This document shows positions 1 through 6,631 of a DNA stretch of 64,000 bases, in pieces. Numbering within the stretch: the stretch's first letter is position 1; every line of letters begins with the position of its first letter. Both the position numbers and the translations under genes were made by a program. This DNA comes from Desulfuribacillus alkaliarsenatis. Lineage in GTDB: Bacteria > Bacillota > Bacilli > Desulfuribacillales > Desulfuribacillaceae. The notes below the pieces were generated by a model. The model saw nothing but the letters and a program-made list of their open reading frames with translations. It was not told where the DNA came from and did no database searches. Location of the stretch: contig NZ_MIJE01000033.1 of NCBI RefSeq assembly GCF_001730225.1, positions 1-64,000 on the forward strand, given 5' to 3'.

Positions 1-350
1 TATATTGATGTGGAACCCAAAAAGGCTCTAAGGATACAGCCTTGCATGTGAAATGAGAATCCTAAAAAGTCTCAACCAGCCTAAACATATACACTTAAAG
101 CAATGGGTTACTGTCTCGGTTATGGGAATCTAGTCAAAATGACTTCCCTGTCGGCGCGCACATTTATGCCCACATACAATAGCAGTATATATTCAAGATT
201 GGCCGAGACTCAATAGAAAATAACGACTACAACTACATCTTACAAGTCGACTTGTCCGAGGCTAAGATAGGAGTTATCTAACCCTCGGTCTGCGCCTGTA
301 AGGCTCAGTGACGTCAGGACTGCAAGACGATAGGCAACATAGTTCGCTGC
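1..350. other. Gene-free structured segment at the window edge
   Basis: There is no convincing gene here; a 16-codon open frame runs in from the left edge and stops at 49-51. The sequence is rich in potential RNA structure: an outer stem GTCTCGG (113-119) with CCGAGAC (203-209) encloses a hairpin formed by GGGAA/TTCCC (124-128/144-148) and AGTCA/TGACT (132-136/140-144). A second hairpin pairs CCGAGG (256-261) with CCTCGG (283-288). This could be the 3' end of an IS200/IS605-type element with its guide-like RNA, or the distal part of another integron cassette. I cannot decide between these. Confidence 0.35.
294..331 (+). repeat. Two-copy cassette-boundary repeat, copy 1
   Basis: A 38-bp sequence with an internal GCCT-GTA-AGGC hairpin and a TGACGTCA palindrome, repeated at 6341-6379 with one internal mismatch. 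This copy runs into CGATAGGCAACA, close to the GTTAGGCAACA that ends the attC at 5276-5448. The copy at 6341 runs into CGTTA, where a mini-intron is inserted. The 3' ends look like attC core boxes, but I could not find good left-hand L boxes for either copy, so they are listed as attC-like only. Confidence 0.5.
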
Positions 351-357
351 GCTCACC

Positions 358-512
358 ATGTTGCCTATCGTGGCGCGGGCTTTACGCCCGCTGATAGGCG
401 GTTCGCGCAAAAGCGCTCACAACATCGCCTATCAACGACCTTTGCGGACATACCTTCGCCAATTGCAAAAACATTGGCGAAGGCACGTCGCAAAGCCCGC
501 GCCACGTTATGC
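358..512 (+). repeat. attC-like recombination site A (long inverted repeat)
   Basis: The 15-bp arm 369-383 (CGTGGCGCGGGCTTT) is perfectly complementary to 492-506, and the right arm runs into the core-like GTTATGC (506-512). Between the arms is a further hairpin built on CTTCGCCAAT/ATTGGCGAAG. Its left flank 358-370 is also complementary to 328-340, across the preceding core-like box. Since the next boundary to the left is near 330, the unit 331-506 would be almost all recombination site with no gene, an ORF-less cassette. The reading frame inside it is just the palindrome. Confidence 0.6.
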
Positions 513-605
513 TAAAGCTCACCGAGATACAATACCAATAATAGACAATAAGTGTTATAATAATAGACAAGCAGGTATAATGTAAGACAATCGGAGGTGC
601 TTCAA

Positions 606-860
606 TTGAAATGGGAAAGCATTAGACAACAATACCCAAATAAGTGGGTTTTGTTAGAGGCCATTGATGCCTACTCTACAGATGGCAGAAGAATAATTAA
701 CAAAAGCTCAGTAGTTAATTACTTTAATGACAGTAAAGAAGCATTAACAGAATACAAAGAGCTTCATAAAAACGCACCTGATCGAGAACTATATGTTGTG
801 CATACAAGCAAACAAGATTTACACGTAGTTGAGCGGAAATGGTTAGGTATAAGAGTATGA
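606..860 (+). CDS. Small hypothetical protein, partner of the retropepsin-like gene
   Basis: Encodes about 84 residues, soluble, with no signal peptide or membrane segment. The start is taken as TTG 606, because GGAGG (593-597) lies 8 nt upstream; the GTG at 597 overlaps that ribosome-binding site. The stop overlaps the ATG of the next gene (ATGA at 857-860), so the two are almost certainly translated together. I recognise no domain; small proteins of this type are often found next to retroviral-type aspartyl proteases. The unit lies between attC-like sites at 512 and 1262, so it looks like a two-gene integron cassette. A toxin-antitoxin-like or regulator-protease role would be speculation. 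Confidence 0.75.
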   Translation: MKWESIRQQYPNKWVLLEAIDAYSTDGRRIINKSSVVNYFNDSKEALTEYKELHKNAPDRELYVVHTSKQDLHVVERKWLGIRV

Positions 861-1255
861 AAATAACATTAAACATAAATCATCAATTGCCCTTTGTACA
901 ACTAAGAATTTGGTACAGAGGGCATAGTTTATTAATGAAAAACGTTTTAATTGATACTGGTTCTGCTAGTACCATCTTCAAGTTAGATACAGTTGAAGAA
1001 ATAGGGTTAATAGCTGAAGCTGATGATACAGTTGGTACGATTTCTGGAGTAGGTGGCAGTGAATACGTTTTTTTGAAAAAAATAGATTCGATAGAATTGA
1101 ATGGATTACAGATTAAAGACTTTACCGTAGATATAGGTGTAATGGATTATGGTATTGAGATTGATGGTATAATTGGAACCGATTTTCTTATGAAAGTAAG
1201 AGGAGTAGTTGATTTAGATAAGTTACTTTTTGAAAGCAGACTCAAAGAAGGGTGA
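857..1255 (+). CDS. Retropepsin-like aspartyl protease family protein
   Basis: About 132 residues, starting at ATG 857 with a 4-bp overlap to the gene before it; the upstream in-frame ATG at 839 has no ribosome-binding site. The pattern is that of single-domain retroviral-type aspartic proteases: the catalytic IDTGSAST near residues 32-39, a flap-like glycine-rich stretch (SGVGGSE), and the second hydrophobic-hydrophobic-Gly motif (IDGIIGTDFL) near the C-terminus. These proteins work as homodimers, each subunit giving one aspartate. No export signal is seen, so it acts in the cytoplasm. The physiological substrate is unknown; the coupled small protein upstream is an obvious candidate partner. 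Followed directly by an attC-like site. Confidence 0.8.
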   Translation: MKITLNINHQLPFVQLRIWYRGHSLLMKNVLIDTGSASTIFKLDTVEEIGLIAEADDTVGTISGVGGSEYVFLKKIDSIELNGLQIKDFTVDIGVMDYGIEIDGIIGTDFLMKVRGVVDLDKLLFESRLKEG

Positions 1256-1261
1256 GCCTCC

Positions 1262-1438
1262 GCATAACACAATATCACCGCAAGGGTGCGGAAGCATTTT
1301 GATACAAGGAGCAATGCTTTGTAGAAGAGGCATGAAGCAACTGCCGCACCATATTTCTTCGCTGGGTGCGGAGCACCGCAAAGAAGTATTCACTGAGAGT
1401 ACAGCTCAGAAACATCGATGATACCCGTCCGTTAGCGG
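1262..1438 (+). repeat. attC-like recombination site B
   Basis: Left core GCATAAC (1262-1268) and right core GTTAGCG (1432-1438) bracket complementary L boxes: TATCACCG on the left and CGATGATA on the right, separated from the cores by about 4 and 7 nt. The interior folds into GGTGCGG/CCGCACC and a TTCTTCGC...GCAAAGAA hairpin. The interior is closely similar to site D (5276-5448) and related to site C (2108-2285), a family relationship typical of a resident chromosomal integron. It follows the retropepsin gene and precedes the next cassette gene at 1461. Confidence 0.75.
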
Positions 1439-1460
1439 ACATTTAGGGGAGGTTTTATTT

Positions 1461-2090
1461 TTGAAAGACGAAACACATAAAAACCTTTTAAAAATCACCT
1501 GTATTCTACTTATAATTTCGATTGGAATTTCTATAACTATTATTTATATGTACCATGATACTCAGGAAAAATTGGAACAACAGAAAAGCGTACAAATTAA
1601 TAGATTTGTTACCAACTTGTATAATGCTGCAGCAGATTCTGGACGCTTAGCCAATAAAGGCATAGAAGAATGGATAGAGATTATAGAAAAGAAAGAAAAT
1701 GATATTTATAATGAAGCAACTTACCTAAACAGATTATCAGCTTCCTTAGAAACGGTATATTCAATATCAAACTTACAATTAATTCCCCAAACACAATTCC
1801 AAAACTATATTTTCAGATATTATCTATTAGAAGCTATAGAAATAAATGAAGAATTTGCACAACTAGTACATAAAAACGAAGGGGATATGAATAGATTCGT
1901 AAGCAGATTGGAATCTCTTAAATTAGACCTAAATGTTTTATCAGAACATCTAACAGAAGAAGTAATAAAAGAAATAGCAGATAGAGAAAAAACATTACAC
2001 AATATAATTGAGCAGGAAATCATTCCGAATCTAAGCGATCAACATCGAAATATAATTAGTGATGGATTATTAATGGATAGTGTACGATAG
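1461..2090 (+). CDS. Membrane-anchored helical protein of unknown function (cassette gene)
   Basis: 209 residues starting at TTG 1461, chosen because GGGGAGG (1446-1452) is 8 nt upstream. One membrane segment lies near residues 10-30 (ITCILLIISIGISITIIYMY), with positive charges before it, so the rest is probably outside the cell. The remaining 180 residues are acidic, lack cysteines and look almost wholly alpha-helical with coiled-coil tendency, a layout seen in sensor-like or scaffold proteins. No known domain was recognised. The gene fills the space between attC-like sites B and C and so is a single-gene cassette; no promoter of its own is obvious. Confidence 0.7.
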   Translation: MKDETHKNLLKITCILLIISIGISITIIYMYHDTQEKLEQQKSVQINRFVTNLYNAAADSGRLANKGIEEWIEIIEKKENDIYNEATYLNRLSASLETVYSISNLQLIPQTQFQNYIFRYYLLEAIEINEEFAQLVHKNEGDMNRFVSRLESLKLDLNVLSEHLTEEVIKEIADREKTLHNIIEQEIIPNLSDQHRNIISDGLLMDSVR

Positions 2091-2107
2091 TTAATCAATA
2101 AAACGAC

Positions 2108-2285
2108 CGCTAACACTATGTCTCAGCAAGGGTACGGATGCTATTTGATACATGGAGTAAAGCACCTGAAGTACAAACATGTAGCAACTGCCGTACCACA
2201 TTTCTTCACCGGGCGCTTCGAGCGCGCCACGAAGGAAGATTCACTGTAAGTACGGTTCAGAAACGTCGGAGACAAGCGGACGTTA
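2108..2285 (+). repeat. attC-like recombination site C, split by a group II intron
   Basis: Left core CGCTAAC (2108-2114) with L box GTCTCAGC; right L box CGTCGGAGAC and core GTTA (2282-2285), after which the intron begins. Joining the sequence after the intron (from 4206) restores GTTATGT, the same form as the GTTATGC of site A. The inner part has the GGTACGG/CCGTACC stem in place of the GGTGCGG/CCGCACC of sites B and D: two paired changes that keep the stem, which argues that the folded structure is selected. Confidence 0.75.
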
Positions 2286-2752
2286 GTGCGCCAAGCAAAG
2301 CTTGGCATTACTGGTAAGGTGTAAGTCCTTACATGATAAGGTCTAGCCAACCATCATTATCGAGTGTTGTACCGTTATTGGTGACAATAAAGGTAAAGCG
2401 TACACAGAGAGTATATAGACCATAGGGGAACCGCATCCCTGAAGCACATTCAGCCCCGTTAATGCAGTACCTATCATTATAGGTAAAAATGCAGACGACG
2501 ACATATTTAACGTTATGGAAGTCAACACAAAAGAATCGAAAATGGCGAGATTCTGGAGGGTCTGTCGGTGTCTAAGCACATGGTATGTATAAAAAAAGTA
2601 ATGTCAGGAACTTGGGAGGTCTTATCGCCACTCAAAGAGAAGCATGAATCAACCGAAAAAGAAGACCATGTAAAGGTGATAAGAAGTCGGATTTCTCCAT
2701 ACTACTCAGAGGGCGGGAGAGCCGTCTACAAGGGGAAGGGAGAAACAGAAGT

Positions 2753-4099
2753 ATGCATCGTTTAAAGGAAACAAATGCCAGACAAGTAGGGTTGGAAAAA
2801 CATTTGCAAACCTCCCTGAACGATATCGAAAAGAAGGCGAAATACAAGAAAGACCATAAGTTTGAGAATCTATACAGACTACTGAACAAATGGAATCTTG
2901 GTCAATCATGGCAACTTATAAACAAAAGAGCAGCAAAAGGAGTCGACAAAATAAGTGCCAAAGCGTTTGAAGCAAACTTACCAGAAGAACTAAACCTACT
3001 GGAAAAAGAACTGAAAAAGGGAACCTACCGGGCAAACCTAATCAGAAGAACGCACATCAGCAAATCGGATGGTGGACAAAGACCGCTAGGAATACCAGTA
3101 GTAAGAGACAAACTGCTTCAAACAACCTGCAGCAAAATACTACAAGCCATTTATGAGCCCAAATTTCAAGATTTCAGATACGGCTACAGAAAAGGAAAAG
3201 GAGCAAAAGACGCAGTCAAGCACCTAAGCAAAGAACTAAACCACGGCAAATACGGCTATATAGTAGAAGCAGACATCAAAGGCTACTTTCAAAACATAAA
3301 CCATGATTACCTCATAGCCATGCTATCCAATGACATAGCAGATAAGCCATTCATAAGACTCATCAAAAAATGGCTCAAAGCAGGGATAATGACAGAAGAA
3401 AACATCATAGAAAAACCCCAACAAGGAACACCGCAAGGCGGAGTAATCAGTCCGATACTAGCCAACATCTACCTTCACTACATTCTAGACCAATGGTTTG
3501 AAAAAGCAGTCAAAAAGCAATTAGAAGGAGAAAGCATGTTATTAGCGTATGCAGACGATTTTGTTTGCGCCTTTAGATATCGAAAAGACGCTGAAAGATT
3601 CATGATTGCCCTAGAGAAACGCTTTAACAAATTTGGGCTAGAACTAGCAAAGGATAAAACCAAGCTCATAAAATTCAGTAGATTTAGTAAAGAAAGAAAC
3701 GGTGATTTTGACTTTTTAGGCTTTACCTTTAATTGGAGAGTATCACGAAAAGGCAAAGACATAATAACCCACACAACAAGCAAAAAGAGATTCCAGACAT
3801 CTGTCCAGAAAATAAAGCAGTGGATTAAAGAAAATAGAAACTGCAGACTCAGAAAATTGACAGACCTCCTGAACATAAAACTAAGAGGCTACTACAATTA
3901 TTATGGGATAATGGGAAATCACAAGATGCTCAGAAAAATGGACACCATCGTAAAAAAGCTGTTGTATAAGTGGATGAACAGAAGAAGTCAAAGGAGAAGC
4001 TTTAACTGGCAAGAATTCAATAAGAAACTCAGAATAAGTTATCCGTTACAAAAGCCGTTTATAGAATCGATAAACAGACAGATGGTATTTCAAATGTAA
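2753..4099 (+). CDS. Group II intron reverse transcriptase/maturase
   Basis: 448 residues. Reverse-transcriptase blocks are in order: RPLGIPVVRDKLLQ, the RYGYRKGKGAKDA block, EADIKGYFQNI, QGTPQGGVISPILANIYLH, and the catalytic LLAYADDFV. The domain X (maturase) signature follows, LLNIKLRGYYNYYGIMGN. After this only a short basic tail remains and there is no HNH endonuclease domain, so the intron would home without cutting the second strand, as in class C introns. Purine-rich GGGAAGGGAG lies upstream of ATG 2753. The frame is intact with all catalytic residues, so the intron is probably still active; it could also act on the mini intron at 6380. Confidence 0.93.
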   Translation: MHRLKETNARQVGLEKHLQTSLNDIEKKAKYKKDHKFENLYRLLNKWNLGQSWQLINKRAAKGVDKISAKAFEANLPEELNLLEKELKKGTYRANLIRRTHISKSDGGQRPLGIPVVRDKLLQTTCSKILQAIYEPKFQDFRYGYRKGKGAKDAVKHLSKELNHGKYGYIVEADIKGYFQNINHDYLIAMLSNDIADKPFIRLIKKWLKAGIMTEENIIEKPQQGTPQGGVISPILANIYLHYILDQWFEKAVKKQLEGESMLLAYADDFVCAFRYRKDAERFMIALEKRFNKFGLELAKDKTKLIKFSRFSKERNGDFDFLGFTFNWRVSRKGKDIITHTTSKKRFQTSVQKIKQWIKENRNCRLRKLTDLLNIKLRGYYNYYGIMGNHKMLRKMDTIVKKLLYKWMNRRSQRRSFNWQEFNKKLRISYPLQKPFIESINRQMVFQM

Positions 4100-4131
4100 G
4101 CCTGATGCGGAAGTAGAGATATACAACTGAA

Positions 4132-4205
4132 GAGCCTGGTGCGGTAGTTCCGCACGCCAGGATTCTGTGCCAGGGGCAGTGGGTGACTACTGGCTCTATG
4201 GTGAC
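4132..4205 (+). ncRNA. Group II intron domains V and VI
   Basis: Domain V is exactly 34 nt (4132-4165): GAGC, then the stem CTGGTGCGG closed by TAGTT with CCGCACGCCAG, then GATTC. Domain VI follows to 4205. The same 80 nt (4126-4205) are repeated without a single difference at 6491-6570, showing that the two introns shared an ancestor recently or are under strong constraint in this part. Confidence 0.85.
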
Positions 4206-4240
4206 TGTGAAATCACTTTGAATAGAGAGGGGTTAAAGGC

Positions 4241-5038
4241 ATGAACTTATATGAAAGAGATTATAATCAAATTTCAAAAGATGAAATAATAGAAATAGAC
4301 AGAGTAATGGAGAAATACACTAAAAAGCTGGGTAATATAAAAATTTATAACAGCTCCTATTTCCGAGAGCAACCTAAAGCTGGAAGGCATTATGCAAGTT
4401 TGTTTCCTAATAATTATCTTGACATTGAAGATTTACAGAATAAGAAAGAGTTAGAAAGAAAAAACAAACAATTTTTAAATTTGCTAGAGAACAATGGGGC
4501 AAAGGAACAAGAAATTCTAAATTTTATAAAAAATGAAAAAGCATATCATGTTATTGGATCTATAATGAAAGAGTATAGATTTGGACATCATGATGCATAT
4601 TTATTTCCTGAATTTCAGCTAGGAAATAGCTACAAAGTAGATTATCTATTAGTGGGGAAGTCTTCTGGAGGATACGAGTTTATTCTAGTAGAATTAGAGG
4701 CACCTTATGGTCGAATAACAATTAAGTCAGGAGACTTTGGGGAAACAATCAGAAAAGGGATTAATCAAATTGAGGACTGGAAGATTTGGTTAAATAGTAA
4801 TTATTCAGCATTTAACGAACCATTATTAAAAAGTTGTAAAGGTGAATTGTCTCATGAATTTTATAAATATGAACCAAATAGGTTTCATTATGCGATTGTT
4901 GTTGGAAGAAGAGAAAACTTTAATGAAAAAACATATATACTCAAAAGGAGCTTAAGAAATCAACAAAACATCAATCTCTTACATTATGACAATCTAATAG
5001 ATAAGGCATCAAGATTAATTGAGGAACCATCATATTAA
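4241..5038 (+). CDS. Shedu-like (DUF4263) nuclease-fold protein, candidate phage defence
   Basis: 265 residues, ATG 4241 preceded by GAGAGGGG. The C-terminal half has the layout of the DUF4263/Shedu family, a PD-(D/E)XK nuclease fold: FPEFQLG (E124), VDYLLVG (D134), FILVELEAP (E151 and E153 on the core strand) and a following helix with NQIEDW (Q176, W180). The usual lysine after the second acid is replaced (ELE rather than EIK), which some family members share but which leaves catalysis uncertain. The N-terminal 100 residues are helical and probably regulatory. Shedu proteins protect bacteria from phage as single-gene systems. Here the gene sits between attC-like sites C and D, so defence as cassette cargo is the likely context. 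Confidence 0.65.
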   Translation: MNLYERDYNQISKDEIIEIDRVMEKYTKKLGNIKIYNSSYFREQPKAGRHYASLFPNNYLDIEDLQNKKELERKNKQFLNLLENNGAKEQEILNFIKNEKAYHVIGSIMKEYRFGHHDAYLFPEFQLGNSYKVDYLLVGKSSGGYEFILVELEAPYGRITIKSGDFGETIRKGINQIEDWKIWLNSNYSAFNEPLLKSCKGELSHEFYKYEPNRFHYAIVVGRRENFNEKTYILKRSLRNQQNINLLHYDNLIDKASRLIEEPSY

Positions 5039-5059
5039 ATAAATAATGGAGGAATTTTT

Positions 5060-5188
5060 GTGTCATCTAGATTACTTGCATTACGTCTATTTGAGGCTTG
5101 TTCAATTCAAAGATGGAATGACCGTGTTCGCTCAATTGATATAATAGAGATGGACAAACAAGCTTATAAAACGAAATGGCAAGTATAA
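5060..5188 (+). pseudogene. Short fragment resembling the N-terminus of an HD-type hydrolase
   Basis: A 42-codon frame from GTG 5060, with GGAGG (5048-5052) well placed. The translation starts SSRLLALRLFEACSIQRWND and contains RVRSIDIIEMDKQAYK, which recalls the first helix of HD-domain phosphohydrolases (pattern: LFEA-S--RWND then EMDK). The HD motif itself, which would follow, is missing: the frame stops 10 codons after EMDK and the sequence turns into an attC-like site. Either this is the stub of a gene cut off by cassette rearrangement, or a small real peptide. The family match is from memory and moderate. Confidence 0.4.
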
Positions 5189-5275
5189 GATTTAAGTATT
5201 TAAAAAACCTACGAAACGTAGTGGTATCACGTATTGAAATATTTCTTAGAGTTTACTATGAAGAAAAGTGACTCC

Positions 5276-5448
5276 ACATAACAATATGTATGGCGTAAAG
5301 GTGCGGTAGTTAGTATACATGCAGAATGGCAATGATGCCAAGCATGAAGCAACTGCCGCACCGCATTTCTTCGCTGGGTGCGGAGCACCGCAAAGAAGTA
5401 ATCACTGAGGGTACAGCTCAGAAACGCCGCATACACGGAACGTTAGGC
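5276..5448 (+). repeat. attC-like recombination site D
   Basis: The clearest example. Left core ACATAAC (5276-5282) and L box TGTATGGCGT face right L box ACGCCGCATACA and core GTTAGGC (5442-5448), a consensus GTTRRRY core. The arms pair with extra unpaired bases on one side, the feature that directs strand choice in integron recombination. The interior (GGTGCGG...CCGCACC, then the TTCTTCGC/GCAAAGAA hairpin and a GTACAGCTCAGAAAC block) is close to site B over at least 90 nt. Confidence 0.8.
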
Positions 5449-5465
5449 AACAGACTCTGCAATCA

Positions 5466-5482
5466 CCGCGCGTCCTGCGCGG
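5466..5482 (+). repeat. GTCCT-loop hairpin, copy 1
   Basis: CCGCGC-GTCCT-GCGCGG, directly after the attC D core and ahead of the 51-residue ORF. The same loop on other, self-complementary stems occurs at 7499-7513 and 8265-8287. Copies 1 and 2 lie next to attC-like boundaries. Changing stems with a constant loop suggest a structured element rather than chance. Confidence 0.5.
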
Positions 5483-5557
5483 GATTTTAAAAAGAGTAAT
5501 AGAGTTACTGCACATATGATATGAAAGACGACACGTTACTGGAGGAGGTAGTTAAAA

Positions 5558-5713
5558 GTGGATTTTTTTCTTGCTGTTATTATGCCTTTTTTTATATACA
5601 TACCAATAATTTTTATTGTTTGGTGGATGCTTAAATTAAAAAGAAACACAGAAAAACAAGTCGAACAAAATAACGAAATTATTGAGCTGTTAAAGCATCT
5701 AAACAACAAGTAG
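5558..5713 (+). CDS. Small membrane protein, 51 residues
   Basis: GTG 5558 lies a few bases after GGAGGAGG (5541-5548), an unusually strong ribosome-binding site. The protein has one membrane segment (residues 3-25, LAVIMPFFIYIPIIFIVWWM), then a basic stretch KLKRN and a charged helical tail with coiled-coil-like spacing (VEQNNEIIELLKHL). It resembles the many small single-span proteins of Firmicutes, including holin-like and YrzO-like types, but no family is certain. First gene of the cassette after attC D. Confidence 0.65.
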   Translation: MDFFLAVIMPFFIYIPIIFIVWWMLKLKRNTEKQVEQNNEIIELLKHLNNK

Positions 5714-5786
5714 ATTAGGGTATTTAAGTCAAGCAATCTAATCCTGCGCGTTAAAGAAGTACAATGAAGTTAGGGATGTGCAAACA

Positions 5787-6176
5787 ATGAAAATCAAAAG
5801 AATAGTTACAATAATAGCAATTATTGCAGTTTTAGGGGTGTATATATATTCACAGTTTGGGGGTAAGTTATCTTCGCAACTTAGCTATGCATATAACAAT
5901 GATACTGAATTATTTACTGGAGAAGTAGTGTTTGAGATATTCGGCTTTAAAAAACCGACAGATGTTGAGGTTATTGTAATAAGTCCAGACAATACAGTTG
6001 AATTTTTAAGTGTTGAAAAACAGGGTAAAAAATATATTTCAGAAAAATATGAATCAATTATTTTAAATGATACGAGACCTGAATTCTTAATATCTTGGAA
6101 AATTGACGGTAAAAAAAATGTTGAATATGTTTATCCGAGAGAAAATTACCGATTTTTCTCAGAAAAAACTGAATAA
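5787..6176 (+). CDS. Anchored or secreted protein of unknown function, 129 residues
   Basis: Start ATG 5787 is preferred because TTAGGGA lies about 10 nt upstream; the GTG at 5778 overlaps this site. The N-terminus KIKRIVTIIAIIAVLGVYIYS is a signal anchor or uncleaved signal peptide with no lipobox. The remaining 100 residues are predicted mostly beta (VFEIFGFKKPTDVEVIVISPDNTVEFLSVEKQGKKY...), like a small immunoglobulin-type domain outside the cell. No family recognised. It lies in the cassette between attC D and the mini-intron boundary near 6380, after the 51-residue gene. Confidence 0.7.
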   Translation: MKIKRIVTIIAIIAVLGVYIYSQFGGKLSSQLSYAYNNDTELFTGEVVFEIFGFKKPTDVEVIVISPDNTVEFLSVEKQGKKYISEKYESIILNDTRPEFLISWKIDGKKNVEYVYPRENYRFFSEKTE

Positions 6177-6340
6177 TAAATACAAATTGAATTGTTTTCT
6201 CTATATATGTGGGTAAATAGTAATTGATTATTGTTTCAAGAGTATAGTTCCTGCACGTGATGGTTCTTGAATTGGGTAGCATCCTATTTATTGTTATGGA
6301 GCAAGTTTATTTTTTGGTACGATAAGTAATCCTCGGGCAA

Positions 6341-6379
6341 GCCTGTAAGGCTCAGTGACGTCAGGACTGTAAGACGTTA
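6341..6379 (+). repeat. Two-copy cassette-boundary repeat, copy 2
   Basis: Same sequence as 294-331 apart from an internal C to T change (ACTGTAAGACG), here ending in GACGTTA where the 191-nt mini intron begins. After removing the mini intron the core would read GTTATCG. Upstream, 6177-6340 contains no gene; I see no clear left core and L box, so the extent of this attC-like site on the left is open. Confidence 0.5.
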
Positions 6380-6570
6380 GTGCGCCAAGCAAAGCTTGGC
6401 ATTACTGGTAAGGTGTAAGTCCTTACATGATAAGTTCTAGCCAACCATCATTATCGAGTGTTGTGCTTTTATTGGTGACAATAAAGGTAAACTGAAGAGC
6501 CTGGTGCGGTAGTTCCGCACGCCAGGATTCTGTGCCAGGGGCAGTGGGTGACTACTGGCTCTATGGTGAC
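6380..6570 (+). mobile_element. 191-nt miniature group II intron (internal deletion derivative)
   Basis: Positions 6380-6490 match the first 111 nt of the intron at 2286-2396 with 4 differences, and 6491-6570 match its last 80 nt (4126-4205) with none. The 1,729 nt between, which hold most of domain I, domains II-IV and the ORF, are gone. Both ends are exact (GTGCG at the left, domain VI and GAC at the right) and the element follows GACGTTA, as does the full intron. It cannot splice by itself because exon-binding loops are missing. Independent insertion or late deletion are both possible; the scattered differences favour an old copy. Confidence 0.85.
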
Positions 6571-6631
6571 TCGGAAAGATGAGGCGGAGAATTTTTTCAA
6601 GTAGAAAAAATTAGAGTGGAGATGTTTATTT

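Larger units (their letters stand above)
2286..4205 (+). mobile_element. Group II intron inserted in an attC core
   Basis: A complete-looking 1,920-nt bacterial group II intron. It begins with the 5' signature GTGCG (2286-2290), encodes a reverse transcriptase/maturase (2753-4099), and ends with a 34-nt domain V (4132-4165, starting GAGC with the catalytic AGC triad) and a domain VI hairpin. The 3' boundary at GAC 4205 is set by comparison with the mini copy at 6380-6570: the two sequences agree up to 4205/6570 (with one further chance T) and then diverge. The small ORF without an endonuclease domain fits the class C/D range of bacterial introns. It sits in the orientation of the cassette genes, directly after GACGTTA. 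Confidence 0.9.

Noticed and set aside
294-331. Calling the 38-bp repeat and its copy at 6341 full attC sites
   Set aside because: The right-hand core is good, but no left core with L box complementary to the right arm was found.
358-585. 75-codon frame on the plus strand and its 62-codon antisense partner
   Set aside because: They lie in the palindrome of attC-like site A, have no ribosome-binding site and read symmetrical sequence on both strands.
1230-1421. 63-codon frame
   Set aside because: It covers attC-like site B and overlaps the end of the protease gene; no start site.
3478-3876. 132-codon frame on the minus strand
   Set aside because: Antisense to the intact maturase gene.
1262-5448. 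Repeats as a CRISPR array
   Set aside because: The repeats are about 175 bp, far apart and flank genes; there are no regular spacers and no cas genes.
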